This document shows, piece after piece, positions 16,487 to 24,741 of a DNA stretch of 64,000 bases. The DNA is taken from contig NZ_CP065230.1 of assembly GCF_015767635.1 (NCBI RefSeq), positions 3,782,001 to 3,846,000 of the forward strand. Direction: 5' to 3'. Each line of letters begins with the position of its first letter. Position 1 is the first letter of the stretch. Made by a program: the position numbers and the translations under genes. Under the pieces are notes generated by a model. The model made no database searches. It saw only the letters and a list, made by a program, of their open reading frames with translations, and was not told the origin of the DNA. The stretch is from Halomonas sp. A40-4. Lineage in GTDB: Bacteria; Pseudomonadota; Gammaproteobacteria; Pseudomonadales; Halomonadaceae.

Positions 16487-19374
16487 TTCAGCACTTCGAC
16501 CCCAGCCAGCATGCCGGCAACGCCGGGCATTGCAAAGACCTCGGCACGCCCTTCCCTGCTCAGACCGTCGGCACTGCCTCGGTGAGCCTTGCTATCGACG
16601 GCGTGACGATCAGCGTGCCGGAAGGCACGTCGGTGCTGCGTGCGGCGGCGCTGGCGGATATCAACATTCCCAAACTGTGCGCCACCGACAGCCTGGAGCC
16701 CTTCGGTTCCTGTCGTCTCTGCGCGGTGGAGGTCGAAGGCCGCCGCGGCCTCCCCGCCGCCTGCACCACGCCGGTGGTGGAGGGCATGAGGGTGACCACC
16801 CAGAACGCCCGGCTGGCCAAGCTGCGCCGCAACGTGATGGAACTGTACATCTCCGACCACCCGCTGGACTGTTTGACCTGCCCGGCCAACGGCGACTGCG
16901 AGCTGCAGGACATGGCGGGCAGCGTCGGCCTGCGCGAAGTGCGCTACGGCTTTACGGGCGAGAATCATCTGGAGGCGGTCAAGGACGAGTCCAACCCCTA
17001 CTTCACCTTCGATCCCAGCAAGTGCATCCTCTGTTCGCGCTGCGTGCGCGCCTGCGACGAAGTCCAGGGCACCTTCGCGCTAACCATCGATGGCCGCGGG
17101 TTCGAATCCAAAGTATCAGCAGGCCAGAACGACGCCTTCATGGACTCGGACTGCGTCTCCTGCGGGGCCTGCGTGCAGGCCTGCCCCACGGCCACGCTGA
17201 TGGAGAAGAGCGTGATCGACCAAGGCGTGCCGGACCATAGCGTGGTGACGACCTGCGCCTACTGCGGCGTGGGCTGCTCGTTTGAAGCCCAGATGAAGGG
17301 CGACCAACTGGTGCGCATGGTGCCCTACAAGGGCGGCGATGCTAACCACGGCCACTCCTGCGTGAAGGGGCGCTTTGCCTTCGGCTACACCACCCACCCG
17401 GATCGCCTGACCACGCCGATGATCCGCGACAGCATCGACCAGCCCTGGCGGGAAGTCAGCTGGGAAGAGGCGATCGGCTTTGCCGCCAGCCGCCTGAAAG
17501 CCATTCAGGCCGAGCACGGCCGCGAAAGCATCGGCGGGATTACCTCCTCGCGCTGTACCAACGAAGAAACCTACCTGGTGCAGAAGCTGATCCGCGCGGC
17601 GTTTGGCAACAACAACACCGACACCTGCGCGCGGGTCTGCCACTCGCCCACCGGCTACGGCTTGAAGACCACGCTGGGCGAGTCGGCGGGCACCCAGACC
17701 TTCGACTCGGTGATGAAGTCGGACGCCATTATCGTGATCGGAGCCAACCCCACCGACGCCCACCCGGTATTCGGCTCGATGATGCGCAAGCGCCTGCGCC
17801 AGGGGGCGAAGCTGATCGTCGCCGACCCGCGCCGCATCGACCTTTTAAAGACCCCGCACATGAGCGAGGCCCAGCACCTGCCGCTGCGCCCGGGCACCAA
17901 CGTGGCGCTGGTCAACGCGCTGGGCCACGTGGTGGTCACCGAAGGCCTCGAGGACACGGAGTTCGTCGCCAAGCGCTGCGATACCGAAGCGTACCGCGCC
18001 TGGCGCGACTTTATCGGCGAGGCTCGCCATTCGCCGGAGGCGACCGAAGCCATCACCGGCGTGCCCGCCGAGGCCGTTCGCCAGGCAGCACGTACCTACG
18101 CTACGGCGGGCAACGGCGCGATTTACTACGGACTGGGAGTAACCGAACACAGCCAGGGCTCCACCATGGTGATGGGCATTGCCAACCTGGCCCTGGCCAC
18201 CGGCAACATTGGCCGCGAGGGCGTGGGCGTGAACCCGCTGCGCGGCCAGAACAATGTCCAGGGTTCCTGTGACATGGGCTCCTTCCCCCACGAGCTACCG
18301 GGCTACCAGCACGTGGCCGACCCCACCGCCCGGGGCCGCTTTGAGTCGGTGTGGGGCGTGACGCTCGACGACGAGCCGGGGCTGCGCATTCCCAACATGT
18401 TCGACGCCGCCATTGAAGGCACCTTCAAGGCGCTCTACGTACAGGGCGAAGATATCGCCCAGTCCGATCCCAACACCCAGCACGTCGAGGCGGCGCTCAC
18501 GTCGCTGGACTGCCTGATCGTGCAGGATATTTTCCTCAACGAAACGGCCAAGTTCGCCCACGTGCTGCTGCCGGGTTCCAGCTTCCTGGAGAAGAACGGC
18601 ACCTTCACCAACGCCGAGCGACGTATCAACCGGGTACGCAAGGTGACGGCCCCGGTGGCCGGCAAGGAAGACTGGCAAGTCACCCAGGATCTGGCCAATG
18701 CGCTGGGTTACCCGATGCACTACACCCATCCGTCCGAGATCATGGACGAGATCGCCCAGTTGACGCCAAGCTTCGCGGGCGTCAGCTACGCCAAGCTCGA
18801 AGAGCACGGCAGCCTGCAGTGGCCCTGCAACGCCGAGTACCCGCTGGGCATGCCGACCATGCACGAGGTTGAGTTCCCCATCGGCCTGGGGCGCTTTGCG
18901 ATTACCGAGTACGTGGCCACCGAGGAGCGCGCCAATCGCCGCTTCCCGCTGCTGCTGACGACCGGGCGGATCCTTAGCCAGTACAACGTAGGGGCCCAGA
19001 CCCGACGCACCGACAACCAGCGCTGGCACGATGAGGACGTGCTGGAACTGCACCCGTCTGACGCCGAGCTGCGCGGCGTGCGCGACGGCGACTGGCTGGG
19101 CATCACCAGCCGCTCAGGCCAGACAGTCCTGCGCGCGCGACTCAGCGAGCGTATGCAACCCGGCGTGGTGTATACCACCTTCCACCACCCCGGCAGCGGC
19201 GCCAACGTCATCACCACGGACAACTCGGACTGGGCCACCAACTGCCCGGAATACAAGGTCACGGCGGTGCAGGTGGAAAAAGTCAGCCAACCGTCGGCCT
19301 GGCAGCAGCGCTTTAGTGCCTTTGACCTGGCCCAGCGTGATTACCTGGCCAAGGCTCAGCAGGAGGCGCCATGA
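16483..19374 (+). CDS. fdsA: NAD-dependent formate dehydrogenase alpha (catalytic) subunit
   Basis: A 963-residue molybdopterin enzyme. Residues ~25-250 hold the NuoG-like iron-sulfur region: the 2Fe-2S motif GSCRLCAVEVEG, the His-containing HPLDCLTCPANGDCELQ, and two ferredoxin-type clusters in CILCSRCVRACDEVQG and CVSCGACVQACP. The catalytic domain begins with the CAYCGVGCSF cluster site. The active-site Cys followed by His is in CARVCHSPTGYG near residue 386, so the enzyme is cysteine- rather than selenocysteine-dependent. It oxidises formate to CO2, giving NADH with FdsB and FdsG. It overlaps fdsB and fdhD by four bases. Confidence 0.96.
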   Translation: MIQHFDPSQHAGNAGHCKDLGTPFPAQTVGTASVSLAIDGVTISVPEGTSVLRAAALADINIPKLCATDSLEPFGSCRLCAVEVEGRRGLPAACTTPVVEGMRVTTQNARLAKLRRNVMELYISDHPLDCLTCPANGDCELQDMAGSVGLREVRYGFTGENHLEAVKDESNPYFTFDPSKCILCSRCVRACDEVQGTFALTIDGRGFESKVSAGQNDAFMDSDCVSCGACVQACPTATLMEKSVIDQGVPDHSVVTTCAYCGVGCSFEAQMKGDQLVRMVPYKGGDANHGHSCVKGRFAFGYTTHPDRLTTPMIRDSIDQPWREVSWEEAIGFAASRLKAIQAEHGRESIGGITSSRCTNEETYLVQKLIRAAFGNNNTDTCARVCHSPTGYGLKTTLGESAGTQTFDSVMKSDAIIVIGANPTDAHPVFGSMMRKRLRQGAKLIVADPRRIDLLKTPHMSEAQHLPLRPGTNVALVNALGHVVVTEGLEDTEFVAKRCDTEAYRAWRDFIGEARHSPEATEAITGVPAEAVRQAARTYATAGNGAIYYGLGVTEHSQGSTMVMGIANLALATGNIGREGVGVNPLRGQNNVQGSCDMGSFPHELPGYQHVADPTARGRFESVWGVTLDDEPGLRIPNMFDAAIEGTFKALYVQGEDIAQSDPNTQHVEAALTSLDCLIVQDIFLNETAKFAHVLLPGSSFLEKNGTFTNAERRINRVRKVTAPVAGKEDWQVTQDLANALGYPMHYTHPSEIMDEIAQLTPSFAGVSYAKLEEHGSLQWPCNAEYPLGMPTMHEVEFPIGLGRFAITEYVATEERANRRFPLLLTTGRILSQYNVGAQTRRTDNQRWHDEDVLELHPSDAELRGVRDGDWLGITSRSGQTVLRARLSERMQPGVVYTTFHHPGSGANVITTDNSDWATNCPEYKVTAVQVEKVSQPSAWQQRFSAFDLAQRDYLAKAQQEAP

Positions 19375-20216
19375 GTGCATCGATGAACGACACGGCACCA
19401 GCGCCGCAGTCCGCCCTGATGCGCCAGCAGGTGGAAGTGCACCGGGGTACTAACGGCTGGTACGCCGATGCCCAGGGGGATCTTCTGGCCTTGGAAAGGC
19501 CGGTGGCACTGGTCTACAACGGCATTTCTCACGCAGTGATGATGGCCAGCCCGACGGATCTAGAAGAGTTTGCCCTGGGCTTTAGTCTTTCCGAGGGTAT
19601 CCTGGCCGATGTCACCGAGTGCTATGACCTCGATATCCATGAAGCGCCCCAAGGTTTCACCGTTCATCTCACCATTGCCAGCCAGCGGATGGCCGAACTC
19701 AAACAGCGCCGGCGCAGCCTGACAGGGCGCACCGGCTGCGGCCTGTGCGGCACCGAAGCCCTGGAGCAGGCCATCCGCCCGATTCCCCATGTGGTGGCGC
19801 CGCCTGTGAGCGATGGCGCCATTCAGCGCGCCCTGCAGGAACTGGCCGCCCACCAGCCGCTGCAGGCAGCCACTGGCGCCAGCCACGGTGCCGCCTGGTG
19901 CAATGCCCAGGGGCGCATCCAACGGCTCTGCGAGGATGTGGGCCGCCATAACGCCCTGGACAAACTGATTGGTGCCCTTGCCCGCGAGGCCAGCCCCCTC
20001 GACGAAGGGTTCGCGCTGGTCACCAGTCGCGCCAGCTACGAGATGGTGCACAAATGTGCCAGTGCCGGTATTGGTGCCCTGGTGGCGGTCTCCGCGGCCA
20101 CGGCGCTCGCGGTGGAGCAGGCCCAGGCATCGGGCCTGCTACTGGCAGGCTTTGCGCGGCCCGGCCGCCACCTGATTTACCATCGCCCCACGTCGACGGC
20201 GATGGCCCATGGCTAA
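19371..20216 (+). CDS. fdhD: Formate dehydrogenase accessory sulfurtransferase FdhD
   Basis: A 281-residue FdhD/FdsC protein. The catalytic cysteine pair is visible in TGRTGCGLCGTEALEQAI near residues 120-137, and the conserved GRHNALDKLIG and TSRASYEMVHKCASAGIG segments follow. FdhD takes sulfur from the cysteine desulfurase and transfers it to the molybdenum cofactor, a step needed for an active catalytic subunit. The gene begins inside the stop of fdsA (ATGA) and is followed 11 bases later by fdsD, which is the standard fdsGBACD order. A start five codons downstream (second Met) would also be possible. Confidence 0.95.
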   Translation: MSASMNDTAPAPQSALMRQQVEVHRGTNGWYADAQGDLLALERPVALVYNGISHAVMMASPTDLEEFALGFSLSEGILADVTECYDLDIHEAPQGFTVHLTIASQRMAELKQRRRSLTGRTGCGLCGTEALEQAIRPIPHVVAPPVSDGAIQRALQELAAHQPLQAATGASHGAAWCNAQGRIQRLCEDVGRHNALDKLIGALAREASPLDEGFALVTSRASYEMVHKCASAGIGALVAVSAATALAVEQAQASGLLLAGFARPGRHLIYHRPTSTAMAHG

Positions 20217-20227
20217 GGAGGTACGCA

Positions 20228-20473
20228 ATGTCGTTGCAACAAGATACGCAGCTGATTCACATGACCAACCAGATCGCCGCTAACCTGGGCGGCGGTCGCG
20301 ATGAAGAAACGGCCGCCGCGGCCACCTGCCGCCACCTGGAAACCTTCTGGGCGCGCTCCATGAAGCATCGCCTGGTCGCCACACTGGAACGCGAGGATAC
20401 TGCGCTTTCACCACTGGCAAAGCGCGCCGTCACCTTGCTGGCGGAAAGATTGGCCAAGCGCCATAACGGATAA
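20228..20473 (+). CDS. fdsD: Formate dehydrogenase delta subunit
   Basis: An 81-residue protein starting at the ATG at 20228, which has a strong AAGGAGG site ending about eight bases upstream. The pattern LIHMTNQIAANLG at the N-terminus, a helical HLETFWARSMKHRL segment and a basic C-terminus match the FdsD family. This small subunit is needed for assembly or activity of the NAD-dependent formate dehydrogenase but has no cofactor of its own. It is the last gene of the operon and a good rho-independent terminator follows within 25 bases. Confidence 0.9.
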   Translation: MSLQQDTQLIHMTNQIAANLGGGRDEETAAAATCRHLETFWARSMKHRLVATLEREDTALSPLAKRAVTLLAERLAKRHNG

Positions 20474-20495
20474 TCACCACTGACGTAAACGCAAT

Positions 20496-20525
20496 GGGGC
20501 TTGCCAGATGGCAAGCCCCGTTTTT
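20496..20525 (+). terminator. Rho-independent terminator of the fds operon
   Basis: A perfect 10-bp G/C-rich stem (20496-20505 with 20510-20519) and AGAT loop followed by a TTTTT run, 23 bases after the fdsD stop codon. Confidence 0.9.
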
Positions 20526-20573
20526 ATCCCCATCTTTCATCAGTGCTGATATCGCCCGCACTGTTCGTCAGCG

Positions 20574-22358
20574 TTAGAACTCTTCCCAGTCATCTGCGGC
20601 ATGCTTCGCCGGCGAGGGCTTTGAAGATGGCTGTGATGAGGCGTGGGATGACAGCGCGGGACGTTTCATGGCGCTATCGCTGTCACGCTGCTGAGGCGCC
20701 GGAGAGGCGAGCGCCTGATGCTGTGGCTCGCCTTCGCCAAGGACAAAAGAGTTGATTAGCTGATTCAGGTGCTCAGCGTGGCGGCGCATATCGGCGGCAG
20801 CAGTGGTCGACTGTTGCACCATGGCCGCATTTTGCTGGGTCATGGTATCCATTTCCGCCACGGCGGTGTTGATCTGGCCAATACCGCTGCTCTGTTCTTT
20901 CGCTCCGGCGCTGATCTCGCCAATGACATCGGTCACCTTGGCCACGCTCTCGACAATCTCGCGCATGGTGGCGCCCGCATCGCGCACCAGCTTGGCGCCG
21001 GAATCTGTGTGCTGTACCGAGGCATCAATCAGCGTGCGGATTTCCTTGGACGCGTCGCTGGAACGGCTCGCCAGGGTTCGAACTTCCTCCGCCACCACGG
21101 CAAACCCACGGCCGTGTTCGCCCGCTCGAGCCGCTTCCACCGAAGCGTTGAGCGCCAGGATGTTGGTCTGGAAGGCAATGGAATCGATCATGGTAATGAT
21201 ATCGCTGATACGGCTGGCCGACTCATTGATATCCTGCATGGTGCGCTCGACCTGCTCCATGGACTGTTCGCCCTGATGAGCGACTTCTGCTGTGGACTGC
21301 ACCAGCTTATTGGCCTGCTGGGCGTTGTCGGCACTGTGATTGACCGTCGAGGTAATTTCCTCCATGGAGGCGGAGGTTTCCTGTAGGTTGGCAGCCGCCT
21401 GCTCGGTCCGCGTCGACAGTTCCTCGCTGCTGCGGGATATCTCCCCGGCGGAATCGTAGACGCTGGAGGTACTGTGGCGAACGTCGCGCAGCGTGTCCTG
21501 CATGCGCTCGACAAAGGCATTGAACTGCACGGCCAGCTCGCCGATCTCGTCGTTGCTTTCCACCGCGAGGCGCCGGGTCAGGTCACCGCGGCCCTGAGCA
21601 ATATCACTCATGGCGGCAGCCGTGCGCTTGATCGGGCCGACGGTGCGCCGCACAAAAATATACGCCACCAGGGCAACCACGATAAACACGACCAGCCCCA
21701 GCAGCGCGGCAAAGATGATGCCTTGGCGCAACTCGGCCGCTTTGGTGGCTTCCAGTTCGGTCATCGCCTCATCAACATCGGTCACGTAGACACCCGCACC
21801 GATTAACCAATCCCATTTTTCAAGGCGGTCCACATAAGAGTGCTTGGGTTGAAACTCGTCGGTACCTGGATATTCCCATACATAGCTATAGAACCCACCG
21901 CCACTCTGGGCAACGTCGATAATCTCGCGGATCAGGTAGGTGCCATCGGGCGTTTGCGCATCAATCATGTTGGTCCCTTCGCGCTCAGGCGCGGGGGCCG
22001 TCACAATATTGTTACCGTCATAGTCGTAGATAAAGATGTAATTGTTATCTTCGAAGCGCATGGAACGCACAATCTCGGCGACCCGCTGCTTGGCTTCCTC
22101 ATCGTTAACACCGGCATCTTCGTAAATCGGTTCGATGGCAGTCCTCGCCATTTGCACAATATCGCGGACCGCTCTGCGGCGCTCTTCAATTAATTGGTCA
22201 CGCTGTTCCGCGAGCGTGTCACGGGCGTACTGGGTCATGGTGTAGGCTTTAAACCCCACGAGGGCAACCGTGACCAGGAACAAGGGTAGCAAGACCAGTA
22301 TCAGCACCTTGGTTTGCAGGCCCAAGGCCCAGCGAGAGGGAGATTCAGAGGTAGTCAT
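20574..22358 (-). CDS. Methyl-accepting chemotaxis protein with a Cache-type sensor
   Basis: A 594-residue chemoreceptor. One membrane helix lies near residues 14-36 and a second near 213-236, enclosing a periplasmic single-Cache (sCache_2-like) domain with the [13 protein letters not shown] and [14 protein letters not shown] segments typical of such sensors. A HAMP domain follows, then the cytoplasmic signalling hairpin with [15 protein letters not shown] near its tip. The protein ends in DWEEF, close to the xWxxF tether used by CheR and CheB. No ligand can be deduced; small organic acids are common ligands for this domain. It is monocistronic, and its own promoter lies in the AT-rich stretch 22359-22500. 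Confidence 0.93.
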   Translation of the reverse strand: MTTSESPSRWALGLQTKVLILVLLPLFLVTVALVGFKAYTMTQYARDTLAEQRDQLIEERRRAVRDIVQMARTAIEPIYEDAGVNDEEAKQRVAEIVRSMRFEDNNYIFIYDYDGNNIVTAPAPEREGTNMIDAQTPDGTYLIREIIDVAQSGGGFYSYVWEYPGTDEFQPKHSYVDRLEKWDWLIGAGVYVTDVDEAMTELEATKAAELRQGIIFAALLGLVVFIVVALVAYIFVRRTVGPIKRTAAAMSDIAQGRGDLTRRLAVESNDEIGELAVQFNAFVERMQDTLRDVRHSTSSVYDSAGEISRSSEELSTRTEQAAANLQETSASMEEITSTVNHSADNAQQANKLVQSTAEVAHQGEQSMEQVERTMQDINESASRISDIITMIDSIAFQTNILALNASVEAARAGEHGRGFAVVAEEVRTLASRSSDASKEIRTLIDASVQHTDSGAKLVRDAGATMREIVESVAKVTDVIGEISAGAKEQSSGIGQINTAVAEMDTMTQQNAAMVQQSTTAAADMRRHAEHLNQLINSFVLGEGEPQHQALASPAPQQRDSDSAMKRPALSSHASSQPSSKPSPAKHAADDWEEF

Positions 22359-22439
22359 TGTGAGCGAATTCCAACGTTTGTGGGTTATGAAGTATTAAAA
22401 TTATTATTCGTTTCTTATCGACAAACGTTGTTTAAACTT

Positions 22440-22643
22440 TAATTATTCAGGACCATTCGATGGTTTTTGGCCTATTCAGAGCGAAATTAGAATGTTCATA
22501 ACATAAGTTAAGGTGATGGAAAGCGCGCCGGTCCAATGTAGGGGTGTGGTGGCCAGGGACGGCCCGTTTTAAGGCTTGATGCCACCCACCTTTGTTCAGT
22601 CGCCTCGACCCTTCAACCGCCTGGTCGGGGCGACTTTTTTATT
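22440..22643 (+). ncRNA. Candidate small RNA ending in an orphan terminator
   Basis: The gap between the chemoreceptor and ureG (both on the minus strand) contains a rho-independent terminator that points forward: arms 22598-22610 and 22623-22635 (one G-T wobble), then six Ts. No plus-strand gene precedes it, so a short plus-strand transcript is implied. A smaller stem, GGCC-6-GGCC at 22551-22564, lies within. A poor TAGAAT -10-like box is at 22488-22493. The 5' boundary given is a guess. The alternative is a terminator serving read-through on the other strand, but that strand has no T run. Confidence 0.4.
22598..22643 (+). terminator. Forward-oriented rho-independent terminator without an upstream gene
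   Basis: A 13-bp stem with one G-T wobble, a 12-base loop and a TTTTTT run on the plus strand. It sits 15 bases beyond the ureG stop codon but in the orientation opposite to ureG. Confidence 0.75.
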
Positions 22644-22657
22644 GTGCCCACCCCAGG

Positions 22658-23287
22658 TTAGCCCGCGATGGCCGTCCGCCGCTCGTCCAGCATCCCTTTA
22701 TCGAGAATAAAGCGGATAATCTCTTCAAGCCCTACTCCGTCATAAAGATTGGTGAACACAAAGGGCCGTTCGCCACGCATCTTTTTCGAGTCGCGCTCCA
22801 TCACCTCCAGCGAGGCATGCACCTGCTCGGCGATATCGATCTTGTTGATAATCAGCAGGTCGGATTTGGTGATGCCCGGCCCACCCTTGCGCGGAATCTT
22901 GTCGCCAGCGGACACGTCGATCACGTAAAGCGTGAGATCCGAAAGCTCGGGGCTAAAGGTCGCCGACAGGTTATCGCCGCCGGACTCCACCATCACCAGT
23001 TCCAGCTTGGGATGGCGTTCCTGCAGCTCATCGATGGCCGCCAGGTTCATGGAGGCATCTTCTCGAATGGCGGTGTGCGGGCAGCCGCCGGTTTCCACAC
23101 CTAAAATGCGGTCGGCCGGCAGCGCATCGTGCTTGAGCAGAAAGTCAGCATCTTCGCGGGTGTAGATATCGTTGGTCACCACGGCGATATCGTAGTGGTC
23201 GCGCAGCGCCAGGCAGAGCTGCTTTAACAGTGCGGTTTTGCCCGAGCCAACCGGGCCACCCACGCCAACGCGTAAACAGTGCGTCAT
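22658..23287 (-). CDS. ureG: Urease accessory GTPase UreG
   Basis: A 209-residue SIMIBI-class GTPase. The P-loop [12 protein letters not shown] is near residues 9-20, the nickel-binding CPH of [15 protein letters not shown] near 66-80, the [18 protein letters not shown] switch near 99-116, and the guanine-specificity motif NKID near 147. UreG carries Ni2+ and couples GTP hydrolysis to its insertion into apo-urease together with UreD, UreF and UreE. It is the last gene of the minus-strand ureDABCEFG operon, 12 bases after ureF. Confidence 0.97.
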   Translation of the reverse strand: MTHCLRVGVGGPVGSGKTALLKQLCLALRDHYDIAVVTNDIYTREDADFLLKHDALPADRILGVETGGCPHTAIREDASMNLAAIDELQERHPKLELVMVESGGDNLSATFSPELSDLTLYVIDVSAGDKIPRKGGPGITKSDLLIINKIDIAEQVHASLEVMERDSKKMRGERPFVFTNLYDGVGLEEIIRFILDKGMLDERRTAIAG

Positions 23288-23299
23288 GATGAATATCTC

Positions 23300-24004
23300 C
23301 TAACTTCTAAACAGTCGTGAATATTGGGTTTCGTGCAAGGCGCTGGCCAGCGCCAAACCAGGTAGCACGGGGCCGAGCTCTTCGTCATCAAGCGAAAGCG
23401 CCTGATCAACGGCACCGACAAGTGCCGGGCGCAACTGCTCGATCACCCGCTGGGCAGCAGTGTGGCCCAGGGGCAGGGCTTTGCAGGCAACAGCCAACTG
23501 GTTTTCCAGCCACGCCCAGGCAAAGCCGAGCAGCGTGTGTCGAACGGAGACGCCACGGGTATGAGCAGTGTACGCAAACAGGGTTACATAACCTGATTGA
23601 ACCGGTAACAAGGACGGTAGTGAGTCTTCACTTGGCATCAAATTCAGGCTACCCAGCAGACGCTTGAGTGAGGCACCCAGGCGACTGTCTTCAGCGGCCA
23701 GCTCGGCAGTTTCGCGCGTTGCCGCCAGCCACGTATCCCACTGGGCAATCGTATTGCTATCGCCTTGGCCAATGGCCTGATGCAGCCGCGCCAGCACGGG
23801 TAACTCGCAACGGGTTAAGCCGTCTTCCAATACGCCGCTTAGCCAATCGGCCAGACTTGCTTCGTCACTTACCCAGCCAAGTTCGAAGGCACTTTCCAGG
23901 CCTTGCGAGAAGGCAAAGGCGCCGATGGGCAGCGACGGGCTGACCAGTTGCATCAGCCCCAGCAGTGCCAGCTCATCGCTTTGCGGGGTGACATCAGTGG
24001 GCAT
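23300..24004 (-). CDS. ureF: Urease accessory protein UreF
   Basis: About 234 residues from the ATG at 24004; the frame stays open to 24094, but that extension only reads the ureE His-tail DNA in another frame and is not UreF-like. The conserved opening LMQLVSPSLPIGAFAFSQGLE is intact, and the rest is the all-helical UreF fold. UreF is part of the UreD-UreF-UreG activation complex and controls GTP hydrolysis by UreG. The gene overlaps the end of ureE by 11 bases and has no good ribosome site of its own, so translation is probably coupled to ureE. A start at 24016 is an alternative. Confidence 0.92.
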   Translation of the reverse strand: MPTDVTPQSDELALLGLMQLVSPSLPIGAFAFSQGLESAFELGWVSDEASLADWLSGVLEDGLTRCELPVLARLHQAIGQGDSNTIAQWDTWLAATRETAELAAEDSRLGASLKRLLGSLNLMPSEDSLPSLLPVQSGYVTLFAYTAHTRGVSVRHTLLGFAWAWLENQLAVACKALPLGHTAAQRVIEQLRPALVGAVDQALSLDDEELGPVLPGLALASALHETQYSRLFRS

Positions 24005-24542
24005 GGTGATGCTCATGGTCGTGCGAATGGTCATGAGGGTGGTCGTGGTCATGAGAATGGCCGTGCCCGTGGGAATGACCATGTGAGTGACCACCGCCGC
24101 CTACCTGATTATAGGCGCCCGGCTCAGGGTCGAAGGTGGCGTTGTGGTGCTCTAATTCTGCACCTAACAACTCGGCGAGCTCTTCCAGTACATGATCCGG
24201 CGGGAAGCGCACCCAGCCGCCTTTTTCATCTTCTCCCAGCGCCAGCTGTACGTGGCGATTGCCCAGGTGGTAAGCAAGGCGCGCCAGTGGTAAGCCAGCA
24301 CTTACTCGCGCGGTCACCACCGGTTCTACGGCGGCGCAGACGCGTACTATCTCACCACTTTCCGCTTTTAGGCCTTCGCCGCTGCGCAACACCGGGCCGC
24401 GATCCAGAAACAGCCCCAGCTCACGACCGCTGTCGCTTTGGGCTTTCAAGCGTCCGCGGATGCGTAGCTCAAAGGGCAGCGTGAGTGTGTCGCTCGCCGC
24501 GCTTTCCTCTATCAGCCCTAATCTTTCTATCAGTTTTAGCAT
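23994..24542 (-). CDS. ureE: Urease accessory nickel chaperone UreE
   Basis: A 182-residue protein from the ATG at 24542, which follows an AAAGGA site; the longer frame to 24653 runs into the palindromic element and is rejected. The N-terminal barrel is followed by the metal-binding domain with LAYHLGNRHVQL near residues 95-106. The last 30 or so residues are almost pure His with Gly, Ser, Asp and Pro (HSHGHSHGHGHSHDHD and onwards), a nickel-storing tail. UreE delivers Ni2+ to UreG. Unlike the tight spacing elsewhere in the operon, ureE is separated from ureC by about 200 bases holding a large palindrome. Confidence 0.95.
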   Translation of the reverse strand: MLKLIERLGLIEESAASDTLTLPFELRIRGRLKAQSDSGRELGLFLDRGPVLRSGEGLKAESGEIVRVCAAVEPVVTARVSAGLPLARLAYHLGNRHVQLALGEDEKGGWVRFPPDHVLEELAELLGAELEHHNATFDPEPGAYNQVGGGGHSHGHSHGHGHSHDHDHPHDHSHDHEHHHAH

Positions 24543-24573
24543 GACTAGCGTCCTTTCTCGCTCGGTGCGGCTG

Positions 24574-24726
24574 TGCCGGGGGTAGGCCGTAGAGAGGGTC
24601 TTTTGCCATGGCCGAAAAATGTTCCATACATTTCCGGCATTTCCTCCATCCATGGAGGGCAGATGGCAAAAGTAGCGTACACGGACGTATTCACAGCGCC
24701 CTCTCGTAGGCCTACCCCCGGCGCCC
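24574..24726. repeat. Large nested palindromic element between ureC and ureE
   Basis: Outer arms of about 28 bases (near 24574-24599 and 24697-24726) are near-perfect inverted copies containing GCCGGGGGTAGGCC and AGAGGG. Inside are a second pair, TTTTGCCAT at 24601-24609 with ATGGCAAAA at 24663-24671, an imperfect pair GCCGAAAAATGT/ACATTTCCGGC at 24611-24638, and the palindrome CCTCCAT-CC-ATGGAGG at 24643-24658. The whole could fold into a long branched hairpin in the urease mRNA. It resembles a MITE or intergenic repeat; no second copy was seen in this window. Confidence 0.75.
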
Positions 24727-24741
24727 CGGATAATAGCTCAA

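Noticed and set aside
16132..16968. A 278-codon minus-strand open frame over the fdsB/fdsA junction
   Set aside because: It is antisense to two conserved subunits whose motifs are complete; no ribosome site or homology pattern was seen.
24005..24094. N-terminal extension of UreF
   Set aside because: The extra codons read the His-tail of ureE out of frame (many Thr and Met) and do not look like UreF, which begins near 24004.
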